Assembly: GCF_026988655.1 (NCBI RefSeq)
Contig: NZ_JALSKT010000069.1
Span: 1-40,242, forward strand
Direction of reading: 5' to 3'
Length of the DNA: 40,242 nucleotides
Source of the DNA: Sulfurimonas sp.
GTDB lineage: Bacteria; Campylobacterota; Campylobacteria; Campylobacterales; Sulfurimonadaceae
The notes under the pieces are model-generated. The model had not been told where the DNA came from and did not search any database. It saw only the letters and a list, made by a program, of their open reading frames with translations. Positions 18,704 to 28,058 of this stretch are shown in pieces. Position 1 is the stretch's first letter; every line of letters begins with the position of its first letter. Both the position numbers and the translations under genes were made by a program.

Positions 18704-18733
18704 TCATAAAATTGAAAATTTAAGGAAAATAAA

Positions 18734-19267
18734 ATGGCAGAGATAAAAATAGGTGTAATAACAGCAAGTGATAGAGCAAGTAAAGGTATTTATGAAGATA
18801 TCTCCGGTGTAGCAATTCAAGATACAATGAAGGATTATCTTAAAAGTGAATTTGAGATTGTTTACAGATGTATTCCAGATGAGCAAGATGTTCTTGAAGC
18901 TACAATGATTGAGCTGTGTGATGATGCTGGATGTTGTCTTGTTGTGACTACTGGAGGAACTGGACCTGCACTACGTGATGTGACTCCTGAAGCGACAGAG
19001 AATGTGTGTCAAAAGATGATGCCAGGTTTTGGTGAGTTGATGCGTCAGGTGAGCTTGCAGTATGTACCAACGGCTATTCTCTCACGTCAAACCGCTGGGA
19101 TACGCGGTAATAGTCTTATCATAAATCTTCCTGGTAAGCCAAAATCTATCCGCGAATGTTTGGATGCTGTTTTTCCTGCTGTGCCATATTGTATCGATCT
19201 AATAGAAGGACCTTTTATAGAAACAAATGAAGAAGTTATAAAAGCATTTAGACCCAAAGCAAAATAA
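18734..19267 (+). CDS. mog: Molybdopterin adenylyltransferase
   Basis: Mog (MogA) adenylates molybdopterin, preparing it for molybdate insertion. The 177-aa protein shows the MoCF motif 'VVTTGGTGPALRDVTPEAT' near residue 75, and 'GKPKSIRECLDAVFPAVPYC' near residue 137. Length is close to E. coli MogA. An AAGGA site lies before ATG 18734. It is a short gap away from bioV and may share its transcript. NapA at 32279 is a molybdoenzyme that would use the product. Confidence 0.92.
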   Translation: MAEIKIGVITASDRASKGIYEDISGVAIQDTMKDYLKSEFEIVYRCIPDEQDVLEATMIELCDDAGCCLVVTTGGTGPALRDVTPEATENVCQKMMPGFGELMRQVSLQYVPTAILSRQTAGIRGNSLIINLPGKPKSIRECLDAVFPAVPYCIDLIEGPFIETNEEVIKAFRPKAK

Positions 19268-19337
19268 GTTTAGACTCGTTTTAGTAGTAATGTGATAGTA
19301 TATTGTTAATAATTTATAACTAGGATATTTTATAAAT

Positions 19338-21203
19338 ATGAAAAAGATACTTATCTTGATGACCTTGGGAAAAACTTTTCTTCTAGGCTCAGAGAATTTT
19401 GATGCACTTTTGACCTCTTATGAAGAGGAGTCAAGTGGATCAAAGATAACAAAAAGTGAGTCTGCTGGTTTTGTTGATCTCTATACTCGCAAAGACCTTG
19501 ATAGAATGCAGGCTCGAACTTTAGGAGATATAACAAAGCTCTTTACTATTCCTTTTATCTCAAGAACTTCTCTCAACACTACACTCTTTTCCAAGCCTTC
19601 ACAAAATGGAGTCCCTACTTCAGGAGTGAGGATTTATATTAATGATCATGATATTACTCCATCAGCTTATAGAAGTGGGGCGATGATTTGTGACAGCATA
19701 ACACTTGATTTTATTGACTATGTTGAAGTATATAGAAGTAGTGCTTCTATAGAGTTCGGTAACGAACCTTCAACCGTTGTTATAAAGCTCTACACAAAGC
19801 GTCCAGCAAAAGAGGAGGGAAGTAAAATTCGCTTAACGGGAGACAACAAGGGAAGTGCTTATCTTAGTGCTTACAGTGCAAAAACACTCACTGGTGAGAT
19901 GAGCTATCTGGCATATGCAAATGTGAATGAGATACAAAGAGATGTTTACTACAATCAAGGTGCAGCACTGAAGAGTGACTCCTCAAATAGAAACTTTTAT
20001 GCAAACCTAAACTATAGAAGCTGGACATTTGAGATAGGTGGTTTTACAAGTAGAGGGGACTCACTCTTGGGCTTAGGGGTAAATGTCACACCTGAGACAA
20101 CTAAGCGTGATGTGAATTATCTTTATGGGCATATAACAAAAAAGTTTGATAACGGAGTACGAGCGCAAGTAAGTGTAGATTCTATAGTTACAGATGCACA
20201 GATGATAGATAGAGGTGGTATTATTACTGCTGGGTATGGAAGTGTTGAGAGTTACAAGTTTAATAATAGCGAGAATGTCTATTCACTTATTCTTGATAAA
20301 ACATTTAAAACATCTACAAACAGCCTCTATATAGGAGGGTTTGTGAAGCATAAAACAGTAGCGGTAGATGAGACTTTTGATGGAGCAAGCACAGATTTTT
20401 CTACAAACTATACACTCTACTCACTCTTTTTGGAAAACAAGTATGATATAGATACAACCACAACACTAGTAGCATCACTCAAGGGAGATACATATCGCTA
20501 TGAGACAAAGAGCATAAAAGATACAAATGAGTATATTTTTCGTTTAGGTGCTATAAAAAATATAGATAAGTTTCAGATAAAAGCATTTTATACACGGACA
20601 TACTATACAGCACCACTCTCTGTACTTTATAGTGGTGATAGTGATACCCTGTATAAAACAAATGGGAATCTAAACTTTTCACAGCCAACACTCTACTCTT
20701 TAGGTGTTGCTTATCGAGGAAAAAAACATTTTTTCAACATCAGAAGTAGCTACATTGTACTCTCGAACCCTATTAAGTATGACATGCAAGAGGGCTTTGT
20801 TAATAAAAATCAAACAAACTACACACAGTATGAAGCGTCATATACATATAAGTATACTAAAGATAGTAAAATTTCACTTGATGCTTATTATGGACAAAGA
20901 GAAGACTTAGAAGAGTATTCTGCTCCTTATGGCGGTCATATTGTGGCATATAATAGTTATGGGGATTTTGACCTATTTAATCTTTTGGATTATAGAGCTG
21001 GCTATAGTAACTTTGGTGTATCTGCGACACCATCATATGATTGGACTTCAAGTATTGTCTATCATGCAACAGAAGATTTGCTATTTGGATTGAAAGGAGA
21101 AAATATTTTAGATAAAGGGTACAAGCAACTCTATAGAGGGCTTGAGTATGGCATAAATGTGTTTGATAGGAAGTTTTGGCTAAATATGGAGTATCAGTTT
21201 TGA
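19338..21203 (+). CDS. TonB-dependent outer-membrane receptor
   Basis: The 621-aa protein has a signal peptide (about residues 1-17), then a plug domain ('LGDITKLF', 'GVRIYINDHDITPSAYRSG', 'IDYVEVYRSSASIEFGN'). A long series of amphipathic beta strands rich in tyrosine and asparagine ends in an aromatic residue ('NMEYQF'), the outer-membrane signature. It is related to ligand-gated receptors for siderophores, cobalamin or other large substrates; the ligand is not readable. It overlaps the next gene by its stop codon and heads a three-gene run with a YfiR-like protein and a GGDEF-EAL protein, suggesting a signalling role besides, or instead of, uptake. Confidence 0.8.
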   Translation: MKKILILMTLGKTFLLGSENFDALLTSYEEESSGSKITKSESAGFVDLYTRKDLDRMQARTLGDITKLFTIPFISRTSLNTTLFSKPSQNGVPTSGVRIYINDHDITPSAYRSGAMICDSITLDFIDYVEVYRSSASIEFGNEPSTVVIKLYTKRPAKEEGSKIRLTGDNKGSAYLSAYSAKTLTGEMSYLAYANVNEIQRDVYYNQGAALKSDSSNRNFYANLNYRSWTFEIGGFTSRGDSLLGLGVNVTPETTKRDVNYLYGHITKKFDNGVRAQVSVDSIVTDAQMIDRGGIITAGYGSVESYKFNNSENVYSLILDKTFKTSTNSLYIGGFVKHKTVAVDETFDGASTDFSTNYTLYSLFLENKYDIDTTTTLVASLKGDTYRYETKSIKDTNEYIFRLGAIKNIDKFQIKAFYTRTYYTAPLSVLYSGDSDTLYKTNGNLNFSQPTLYSLGVAYRGKKHFFNIRSSYIVLSNPIKYDMQEGFVNKNQTNYTQYEASYTYKYTKDSKISLDAYYGQREDLEEYSAPYGGHIVAYNSYGDFDLFNLLDYRAGYSNFGVSATPSYDWTSSIVYHATEDLLFGLKGENILDKGYKQLYRGLEYGINVFDRKFWLNMEYQF

Positions 21204-21622
21204 AGTTTTTTATACTATTATTTATTTTTACAATATCACTTTTTGCATCTGAGCAGTCAGCTGAAAAGAGGGTATATGCTTCTATTTTGAAAGCACTTTT
21301 TCCGGAAAAAACTATAGTTAAGGTTTGGAGTGATAAGAGTGAAAAGGGTGCCCTCTTTAGTAAGCTTGATGGTGTTAGAGTAGTTGCTCAGAAAAAGGAT
21401 GCAGATATCTTAATGATTTTTGGTCCTGAGGATATAGAGAATTGTGATAAGATGATTTTCGCAAATGGCTATCTTGTGTTTCGTAGATCAAAAGGAAAGG
21501 CTATAGGTGGGTTTTACTGGCAAAAAGGAAGGGCAAACCTTACGTTTATTAAGAAAAATTTAGAAAAAGAGGGTATCAGACTTCCTAAAAGTTTAGAAAA
21601 ATATGTAGAAGATGTAGAGTGA
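21200..21622 (+). CDS. Small periplasmic YfiR-like protein (DUF4154-type, tentative)
   Basis: I place the start at TTG 21200, overlapping the receptor stop (TTGA), because GGAG at 21188-21191 lies 8 bases upstream and the product then begins with a clean signal peptide ('MKFFILLFIFTISLFAS'). The mature part of about 120 residues ends with 'AIGGFYWQKGRANLTFIKKN' and 'LEKEGIRLPKSLEKYVE'. That layout resembles the C-terminal region of YfiR/DUF4154 proteins, which sit in the periplasm and restrain a membrane diguanylate cyclase. Position between a receptor and a GGDEF-EAL protein supports this. Family membership is tentative. Confidence 0.5.
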   Translation: MKFFILLFIFTISLFASEQSAEKRVYASILKALFPEKTIVKVWSDKSEKGALFSKLDGVRVVAQKKDADILMIFGPEDIENCDKMIFANGYLVFRRSKGKAIGGFYWQKGRANLTFIKKNLEKEGIRLPKSLEKYVEDVE

Positions 21623-23490
21623 AACAGTTAAATATAATTTACTCCTTTTTTGTTGTGCTACTTCTTTTTGTTTTAGTCTATCTCTATGTGCGTTTAGGAG
21701 ATTTTGAACTACAAGCAAAAAAGAACATAGAGAGTGTAATAATAAAAAACACGAGCTATTTTATAGAGAATGTGGAAAAAAATATAAAACAACATGTTAA
21801 GAGCAATCTGTATAAAAGCTTGAAATCAAATCCTCAATTACGAAAAGAGCTTGAAACAAATATGGGGATGCTTATAACCCCTTCTTTTAAATATATCTAT
21901 GTTCTTTATAGAGATAGTGCTGGAAAGTATCGCTACCTTCTTGATGGAAGTAAGGAGGAAAAGGGTCTCTTTGATATGAAGTTTGACATAGATACTCAAG
22001 CATGGGATAGTGTGTATCTATCTAAAGAGAAAAAAATTGTTACTCAAGATGATGTGAGTAGTATCTGGATTACAACACTTTATCCTATAGTTTATGACGG
22101 GGAGGTGCAGGGTGTTATTGCATTAGATTTTTCAACATCACTTTTTCAGTATATTTCAAAGGTGCTAAGTCCTTTAAAAGATATATTTCTTTATGTTTTT
22201 GTAGCAACATTTTCACTATTAGTAGTTATTCTTTACCAGATGTTTTTACAGTTAAAAACAAAAAGAGAGAGTATCACTGACCCACTTACTAAGGCATATA
22301 ATAGAGTTTACTTAAGAGATCTAGTTGAAAAAATAAATCTTTACAATTATGATGTTGCTATGCTTGATCTTGATCATTTCAAAAAAGTGAATGACAATTT
22401 TGGCCACGATATGGGAGATTATGTTCTTGTAAATTTTGTAAAACTTCTTCAAAAGAGTATACGAAGTAAAGATATTATTATTCGTTTTGGAGGGGAGGAG
22501 TTTTTACTTTTTCTCTATAAAGAGAAGAAAAAAGAGTCTCAGGCTACAGAGGTAATGCAAAGAGTGCTAAAAACAGTATCTCAATACAACTTTGTATATG
22601 AAAACAGTAGCTTACAGATAACATGTTCGGCTGGTTTAGTCAAGGAGGCATTTAAGTATAACAGTGTTCAGCAAGTTATAAAAAAAGCGGATGAGAGACT
22701 CTATAGTGCGAAGAGTAGAGGGAGAAATAGAATAGTAGAGAGTGATATCTCAGCTTGTGTAGATAGACTCTCTTTAGGGGCTGTAAAACAAGCACTTGAT
22801 GAGGAAAGGCTACTCTGCCATTTTCAACCGATTTTTACACTCAGTACAAAAAAGATAGCAAAATATGAAGCACTTGTACGCTTAAGAGGAGAGGGTGAAA
22901 AGCTCTACTACCCAAATCAGTTCTTAGATACAATTGAGGGGACAAATGTCTATAGAGATTTAACAAAAAATGTTTTAGAGATAGTTTTTGAAAAAATTGC
23001 AGAACATCAGATAGCTATGAGTATGAATCTAAATCTCTCAGATATTATTGATAATTCTATTTATGAAATGCTTATAAAAGAACTAGAAGCAAGTAAATCT
23101 CTTGCTCAGTTTTTAACGATAGAGCTTTTAGAGTATGAGTCGCTTGCAAACGACATATTGCTAGATAGGATTGTTGCTATAAAATCATATGGTGTAAAAA
23201 TAGCACTTGATGATTTTGGATCGGGCTATTCAAACTTCTCAATATTTGAGAACTTGCCTATTGATATTATTAAAATTGATGGATCTCTTGTAAAAAATAT
23301 AGACAATTCAAAAACCTCTTATATCATTGTAGAGTCAATTGCAAGATTAGCAAAAAGATTAGGATTGGTAGTAATAGCAGAGTTTGTTCATAGTAAAGCA
23401 GTATTAGATGTACTTGAAGAGTTAGATGTGCGATGCGGTCAGGGATTCTATCTTGGTAAACCAGATATTTTAATGCCGACAGGGCAGTGA
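21619..23490 (+). CDS. Membrane GGDEF-EAL c-di-GMP turnover protein with periplasmic sensor
   Basis: The 623-aa protein starts at GTG 21619, overlapping the previous stop by 4 bases. A membrane helix (about 5-25), a periplasmic sensor domain of roughly 150 residues and a second helix (about 187-210) precede the enzymatic part. The GGDEF domain has an intact active site GGEEF (291-295). The EAL domain keeps E-A-L (417-419), the paired aspartates of DDFGSGYS (531-538) and K552. Its later motif reads AEFVH (587-591) rather than the usual AEGVE, keeping the first glutamate. Both synthesis and breakdown of c-di-GMP look possible. The 3' end overlaps xth on the opposite strand by 43 bases. Confidence 0.85.
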   Translation: MKQLNIIYSFFVVLLLFVLVYLYVRLGDFELQAKKNIESVIIKNTSYFIENVEKNIKQHVKSNLYKSLKSNPQLRKELETNMGMLITPSFKYIYVLYRDSAGKYRYLLDGSKEEKGLFDMKFDIDTQAWDSVYLSKEKKIVTQDDVSSIWITTLYPIVYDGEVQGVIALDFSTSLFQYISKVLSPLKDIFLYVFVATFSLLVVILYQMFLQLKTKRESITDPLTKAYNRVYLRDLVEKINLYNYDVAMLDLDHFKKVNDNFGHDMGDYVLVNFVKLLQKSIRSKDIIIRFGGEEFLLFLYKEKKKESQATEVMQRVLKTVSQYNFVYENSSLQITCSAGLVKEAFKYNSVQQVIKKADERLYSAKSRGRNRIVESDISACVDRLSLGAVKQALDEERLLCHFQPIFTLSTKKIAKYEALVRLRGEGEKLYYPNQFLDTIEGTNVYRDLTKNVLEIVFEKIAEHQIAMSMNLNLSDIIDNSIYEMLIKELEASKSLAQFLTIELLEYESLANDILLDRIVAIKSYGVKIALDDFGSGYSNFSIFENLPIDIIKIDGSLVKNIDNSKTSYIIVESIARLAKRLGLVVIAEFVHSKAVLDVLEELDVRCGQGFYLGKPDILMPTGQ

Positions 23491-24233
23491 TCTGAACCGG
23501 TAATATGATCAAGGATAAAGGCGTCTTCAAGGTTTTCAGCTAAATCTTCAGATATGAAAAAATAATCTATTCTCCATCCAACATTATTTAATCTTGCATT
23601 AGAACGATAAGACCACCAACTATATCTATCTTCTTCATCTCCATTGACATAGCGAAAGGTATCTATGTAGCCATGATCTAAAAGTTTATCTATCCATTCT
23701 CTCTCAATATCAAGAAAACCTGAATTTTTAGAGTTTGCTTTTGGATTTTTAAGGTCGATCTCTTTGTGTGCAGTGTTTACATCTCCACAGATAATAATAC
23801 TTTTTTCTTCTTTTCTAAGTGCTTCGCAGTGTGCTAAAAAATCATCATAAAATTTCATCTTATAAGCAAGTCTTTCATCATCTTTTTGGCCATTTGGAAA
23901 ATAGACATTAAAAAGGACAATATCTCCATAGTGTGTTTCAACTATTCTTCCTTCGTGCATTGTATCTATATGATTACATTGAGAAGTATAATCACTTTGT
24001 AAATCACTAAAAGTAGCAGTTCCACTGTACCCTTTACGTTGTCCAGAATTGCTAAGTACTTCTATAAACTCTTTTTCAAACAATTTATCTGGTATCTGTT
24101 CTTTTTGTGCTTTAATCTCTTGTAGACACAATATACTTGTATCTCTTTCATCTATCCATGCGAGGGCTTCTTTATTTGCAACAGCACGTATTCCGTTAAC
24201 ATTCCAAGATATTATTTCTATAGAGTTTGACAT
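23448..24233 (-). CDS. xth: Exodeoxyribonuclease III / AP endonuclease
   Basis: ExoIII nicks DNA at abasic sites in base-excision repair. The 261-aa protein has the family motifs 'SWNVNGIRA' at the N-terminus, 'LCLQEIKAQ' with the metal-binding glutamate, 'GDVNTAHKEID' with the active-site aspartate and asparagine, 'WRIDYFFIS' and the terminal 'GSDHCPV' histidine. Length is normal. The last 43 bases run under the 3' end of the GGDEF-EAL gene in convergent orientation, so both C-termini share DNA. Upstream, a 15-bp hairpin separates it from sdhE. Confidence 0.93.
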   Translation of the reverse strand: MSNSIEIISWNVNGIRAVANKEALAWIDERDTSILCLQEIKAQKEQIPDKLFEKEFIEVLSNSGQRKGYSGTATFSDLQSDYTSQCNHIDTMHEGRIVETHYGDIVLFNVYFPNGQKDDERLAYKMKFYDDFLAHCEALRKEEKSIIICGDVNTAHKEIDLKNPKANSKNSGFLDIEREWIDKLLDHGYIDTFRYVNGDEEDRYSWWSYRSNARLNNVGWRIDYFFISEDLAENLEDAFILDHITGSDHCPVGIKISGLPR

Positions 24234-24283
24234 ATTAATTCCGTAATTTTGATTTATTGATTTGAAGTAAAGATAGTAAGTGA

Positions 24284-24321
24284 TTTTATATAACTCAGAA
24301 TTTATACTGAGTTATATAAAA
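24284..24321. terminator. Perfect 15-bp inverted repeat, likely 3' hairpin of the sdhABE transcript
   Basis: TTTTATATAACTCAG (24284-24298) and its exact reverse complement (24307-24321) flank an 8-base loop. The hairpin starts 9 bases past the sdhE stop on the leftward transcript and about 50 bases ahead of xth. There is no separate T-run after the leftward stem, so it is not a textbook rho-independent terminator. It may end or stabilise the sdh message, or serve as an operator for xth. Confidence 0.55.
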
Positions 24322-24330
24322 GGTTGAAAA

Positions 24331-25212
24331 TTAAACGAAGTCTACTGTCTCAACATGATGTTTAAGACCAAGTTCTTCTTTTGAACAACCAAGTGCAAGT
24401 CCTATCATTTGTTGCATATGTAGAACTGGAAGTGCTACATCGCGACCAACAGCTTTTGAGAGATGATCTGTTTGTGTATCTAGTTTAAGGTGACAAAGTG
24501 GACATGGAGTAACAATCCAGTCAGCATTGCCATCCATTGCACCCGCAACTGCTTTACCAGCTAAAACTGCTGATGTATGAGGTGCTTGAAGTTCAACATG
24601 AAAACCACAACATTTATTTTTCTCTTCATAATCTACTGTCTCGCCACCACAAGCAATGATTAGGTCATCAAGTGAAGTAGGGTTATAAGGATTTTCTGGA
24701 GTTTTATGTGTTTCATTTTGAAGCTCACTTGGACGGATGTTATGACAACCATAAAATGGTGCTATATTAAATTGACTCAGTGGAGTAACAACCATCTCTT
24801 TAACTTTATCTAAGCCAATATCATCAATAATCGCATACAAAAAGTGAGTGATTTGTGAAGTACCTTTGTACTCTAAACCTACTTCTGCCAGTTTTTCATT
24901 TACACGAGCTTTTAAGTCTGCATCCTTATCTAAACGATGTTTAGTCATAGCAGTGTTAAGTTGGCATGTATTACAAATAGTAACCATTGTAAGACCATGC
25001 TTTTCTGCATAGGCAATATTTCTAGCATTCAAAACAAGAGATAAAAAGTCATCATAATCCTGTAGGTGAGAAGCTCCACAACAAGAAGCTTCTGTTAATT
25101 CTACAAGTTCAATTCCCAATTTTTCAGCAACTGCCATTGTTGACATCATTTGTTCTGGAGTACTCTGTTTTGCTGTACAACCAGTAAAAAGTGCGTATTT
25201 TAATTTTTCCAT
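24331..25212 (-). CDS. sdhE: Succinate dehydrogenase/fumarate reductase CCG-type subunit (type E)
   Basis: This 293-aa subunit resembles heterodisulfide reductase subunit B and takes the place of the usual membrane anchor in type-E complexes. Two cysteine-rich CCG motifs are visible: C12, C44-C45, C80-x2-C83, and C156, C201-C202, C237-x2-C240. These bind unusual iron-sulphur clusters and pass electrons to or from quinone. There are no transmembrane helices, so membrane attachment would be through amphipathic parts. It is last in the order sdhA-sdhB-sdhE, 9 bases after sdhB. It is unrelated to the FAD-assembly factor that carries the same symbol in enterobacteria. Confidence 0.85.
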   Translation of the reverse strand: MEKLKYALFTGCTAKQSTPEQMMSTMAVAEKLGIELVELTEASCCGASHLQDYDDFLSLVLNARNIAYAEKHGLTMVTICNTCQLNTAMTKHRLDKDADLKARVNEKLAEVGLEYKGTSQITHFLYAIIDDIGLDKVKEMVVTPLSQFNIAPFYGCHNIRPSELQNETHKTPENPYNPTSLDDLIIACGGETVDYEEKNKCCGFHVELQAPHTSAVLAGKAVAGAMDGNADWIVTPCPLCHLKLDTQTDHLSKAVGRDVALPVLHMQQMIGLALGCSKEELGLKHHVETVDFV

Positions 25213-25221
25213 CTATAACTC

Positions 25222-26202
25222 CTAAAACTTTGCAGTTGATGATGATTTTACAAGTTTTTGTATTTCATCAAGATTTTCTGATTTTGTAATGCCCCATGGT
25301 GGTACAATCTTACCTTTTTTGAACATATTAAATGCAAGAGGTATATGTTTAACAACGGCTGCTCTTTCTGAATAAAGAACCATTCCACCTTCATCAAGAA
25401 CACCATTTTTAGCGATTGAGTGTTTAAATCCAACAGCATGACGTGTTGCTACATTAGATGTTGCAACACCTTCTGTGAAGAGCCTTTGGTGAAGTTTTGT
25501 AATCTTGTCAATAGGATTAACATCTTTTGGACAAGCTTCAGCACATTCAAAACATTTAACACAGTCCCAAAGACCTTGTTTTTCTGCATGTAAATCTTGA
25601 AGTCTTGTATCATGTGCCTCATCACGAACATCGATTTCAAAACGATATGCCTTAGCAAACGCAGCTGGACCAAAGAAATCTTCATTGACTTCAACAACTG
25701 GACAAGCATAGTGGCAAGCACCACACTGTATACATAAGTCAGCATCATCTAATCGATCTGCTTCTTCAGGTGTAACTAAATGTTCGTTTTCAGGATTTTC
25801 ATCAATGTCTGAAATAAGGTAAGGTTTGACAGCATCATGTTTCTCCCAAAAATCTCCCTTATCGATAATCATATCTTTAACAGCTCTTTTTTTACTTTGA
25901 GGTTCGATAACGAGCTCATTTCCAAAAAGTTCGATCATATTTGTCATGCTTTCTTTACATGCTAGTGTAGGTTTTCCATTGACTTTTATTCCACAAGCTC
26001 CACATATACCGTGGCGACAAGATCTTCTGTAAGAAAAACTTCCATCATGATCCCATTTGATTCTGTTTAAAATATCTAAAACAACTTCTTCTGAAGTGAC
26101 TTCCATATCATAGTTTTCATAATATGGAAGATAGTCTTCATCAGCATTAAAACGAAATACTTTGAAGTTTACTTTTTGTGTAGTAATTGTATTTGTACTC
26201 AT
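25222..26202 (-). CDS. sdhB: Succinate dehydrogenase/fumarate reductase iron-sulphur subunit
   Basis: The 326-aa subunit carries electrons between the flavin of SdhA and SdhE. An N-terminal ferredoxin fold holds the [2Fe-2S] ligands C62, C67, C70 and C82. The C-terminal domain has C157, C160, C163, C167 and then C214, C217, C220, C224. The last set normally lacks a residue equivalent to C217, giving a [3Fe-4S] centre. The extra cysteine here suggests a second [4Fe-4S] cluster, as reported for archaeal type-E enzymes. It lies 15 bases after sdhA. Confidence 0.92.
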   Translation of the reverse strand: MSTNTITTQKVNFKVFRFNADEDYLPYYENYDMEVTSEEVVLDILNRIKWDHDGSFSYRRSCRHGICGACGIKVNGKPTLACKESMTNMIELFGNELVIEPQSKKRAVKDMIIDKGDFWEKHDAVKPYLISDIDENPENEHLVTPEEADRLDDADLCIQCGACHYACPVVEVNEDFFGPAAFAKAYRFEIDVRDEAHDTRLQDLHAEKQGLWDCVKCFECAEACPKDVNPIDKITKLHQRLFTEGVATSNVATRHAVGFKHSIAKNGVLDEGGMVLYSERAAVVKHIPLAFNMFKKGKIVPPWGITKSENLDEIQKLVKSSSTAKF

Positions 26203-26217
26203 AAGTTCGTTTTCCTT

Positions 26218-27930
26218 TTAGTAAGTTCGAGTTTTAAGCTCATGTTTGCCAAGAACGACATCCATATAGTCAAGTGAAAGTTCACCGTTCTCATTCATAT
26301 AAGCCATAGTGTGTTTTAAAAACTCTTCATCATTTCGTGTATCAAAATCTTCTCTAAAGTGTGCACCACGGCTTTCATTTCTTGCAATAGCACTCTCAAC
26401 AATAAACATAGAATAGTCGAGCATATGACCAAACTCTATTGCTTCTTGTAGTTCAGTATTAAATACAGTAGATTTATCTTTAATACGAATATTTTTAAAA
26501 CGCTTACGTAATTCTTGTACTTTTTCTACAGCTTCAGTCAGTGTCTCTTTTGTTCTAAATGCACCTGCGTTTGCTGACATACTTTGTTGTAACTCTTCTC
26601 TTAGTGCAGGAATGGTTTCATTGCCATTATTTGTTAAGAACCAGTCTATTTCTTGGAGTGCAGTATTTGCATCTTCCTCAGTTGCTACACGAAGTTCAAT
26701 AGAATCAATTTCTTCAACCATTGTTTTTCCAACATATCGACCAAATAAAAGTGCTTCAAGAACAGAGTTTGCACCAAGACGATTTGCACCATGAACTGAT
26801 ACACAAGAACACTCACCAGCAGCATAGAAACCTTCTACAAGTTCATCATTGTTCTTACGGACATTTCCTGCGATATTTACTGGAATACCACCCATAGAGT
26901 AGTGTGCAGTAGCAGAGATAAGGATAGGTTCTTTAATCATGTCAAGACCTAAAAAAGTGATAGCAAGTTCACGAAGTTCAGGAAGTTTTGTCATGATTAA
27001 ATCTTTTCCAAGATGTGTCACATCAAGATAAACAGCATCTTTTCGCGGACCTACACCACGACCTTCTCTGATTTCATTTAATATAGCACGAGCAACAACA
27101 TCACGAGATGCAAGTTCAAGAGCATTTGGAGCATATTTCTCCATAAATCTTTCACCTTCTGAGTTGAAAAGTCTTCCACCTTCACCACGAGCAGCTTCTG
27201 AAATAAGTACACCATTTCCAGAAAGACCAGATGGATGAAACTGTACAAACTCCATATCTTCTAAAGGAAGACCATGACGCGCAACGATAGAAAGTCCATC
27301 ACCAGTATTTGCATGCGCATTTGAGTTAATCTTGAATGCTCTAGCATATCCACCAGTTGCAAACATTACAGATTTTGCATTGAAGATAACAGTTTGCATA
27401 TCACGGATATTAAAGGCAACTACACCTGAAACTTTTCCATCTTTATAGATAATGTCAGCAGCATACCATTCATCCCAAAACTTAACACCAGCACGATGTG
27501 CTTGTTCGTAAATAGTTTGAAGTAGTGTAAGACCAGTTCTGTCTTTTGCAAAACATGCACGAGGTGAAGATTGTCCACCAAAAGGACGTTGTGCTATTTT
27601 TCCATCAGGAGTTCTACTAAACGCAGCACCCATTCTTTCTGCCCAACGAATTGTTTCAGGTGCATTTTTACACATAAATTCAACAGCATCTTGGTCAGCT
27701 AAGTAGTCAGACCCTTTTACTGTATCAAATTCGTGAAGCTCAACACTATCTTCATCACTAAATGCTGCATTAATTCCACCTTGAGCTGCGCCAGAATGAC
27801 TCCTCAATGGATGTAACTTTGTAATAACAGCAACTTTTTTTCCTGCAGTTTGCAATTCTCTAGCTGCTGCACATCCTGCAAGACCTGCACCAACTACTAT
27901 CGCATCGTAAGTATAAATAGGAATACTCAT
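26218..27930 (-). CDS. sdhA: Succinate dehydrogenase/fumarate reductase flavoprotein subunit
   Basis: The 570-aa catalytic subunit interconverts succinate and fumarate. It shows the FAD-binding '[12 protein letters not shown]', the covalent-flavin histidine H45 in '[10 protein letters not shown]', the substrate motif 'QFHPSGL', the active-site 'REGRGVGP' arginine and 'TAHYSMGGI'. It has no twin-arginine or other signal peptide. That separates it from the periplasmic MfrABE methylmenaquinol:fumarate reductases of this phylum and places it in the cytoplasm. It is first in the leftward sdhABE operon, with a GGATGG ribosome site. Direction of the reaction in vivo cannot be read from sequence. Confidence 0.93.
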   Translation of the reverse strand: MSIPIYTYDAIVVGAGLAGCAAARELQTAGKKVAVITKLHPLRSHSGAAQGGINAAFSDEDSVELHEFDTVKGSDYLADQDAVEFMCKNAPETIRWAERMGAAFSRTPDGKIAQRPFGGQSSPRACFAKDRTGLTLLQTIYEQAHRAGVKFWDEWYAADIIYKDGKVSGVVAFNIRDMQTVIFNAKSVMFATGGYARAFKINSNAHANTGDGLSIVARHGLPLEDMEFVQFHPSGLSGNGVLISEAARGEGGRLFNSEGERFMEKYAPNALELASRDVVARAILNEIREGRGVGPRKDAVYLDVTHLGKDLIMTKLPELRELAITFLGLDMIKEPILISATAHYSMGGIPVNIAGNVRKNNDELVEGFYAAGECSCVSVHGANRLGANSVLEALLFGRYVGKTMVEEIDSIELRVATEEDANTALQEIDWFLTNNGNETIPALREELQQSMSANAGAFRTKETLTEAVEKVQELRKRFKNIRIKDKSTVFNTELQEAIEFGHMLDYSMFIVESAIARNESRGAHFREDFDTRNDEEFLKHTMAYMNENGELSLDYMDVVLGKHELKTRTY

Positions 27931-27965
27931 TAACCCATCCTTAATTAAGAACTAAAATATTTTTG

Positions 27966-27971
27966 ATTATA
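27966..27971 (-). promoter_or_regulatory. Candidate -10 box of the sdhABE operon
   Basis: The leftward strand reads TATAAT at 27966-27971, about 35 bases ahead of the sdhA ATG. The 128-bp gap to the next gene upstream gives room for a promoter. No convincing -35 element is seen, which is common in this phylum. Confidence 0.45.
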
Positions 27972-28058
27972 TCGTTTATAGTCTTAGGATAGAGTAAATG
28001 TGCAGTTGATAGGTGTGAAGTTTGAGTATGTTACTATTATGGACACAAAAATTTTAAA

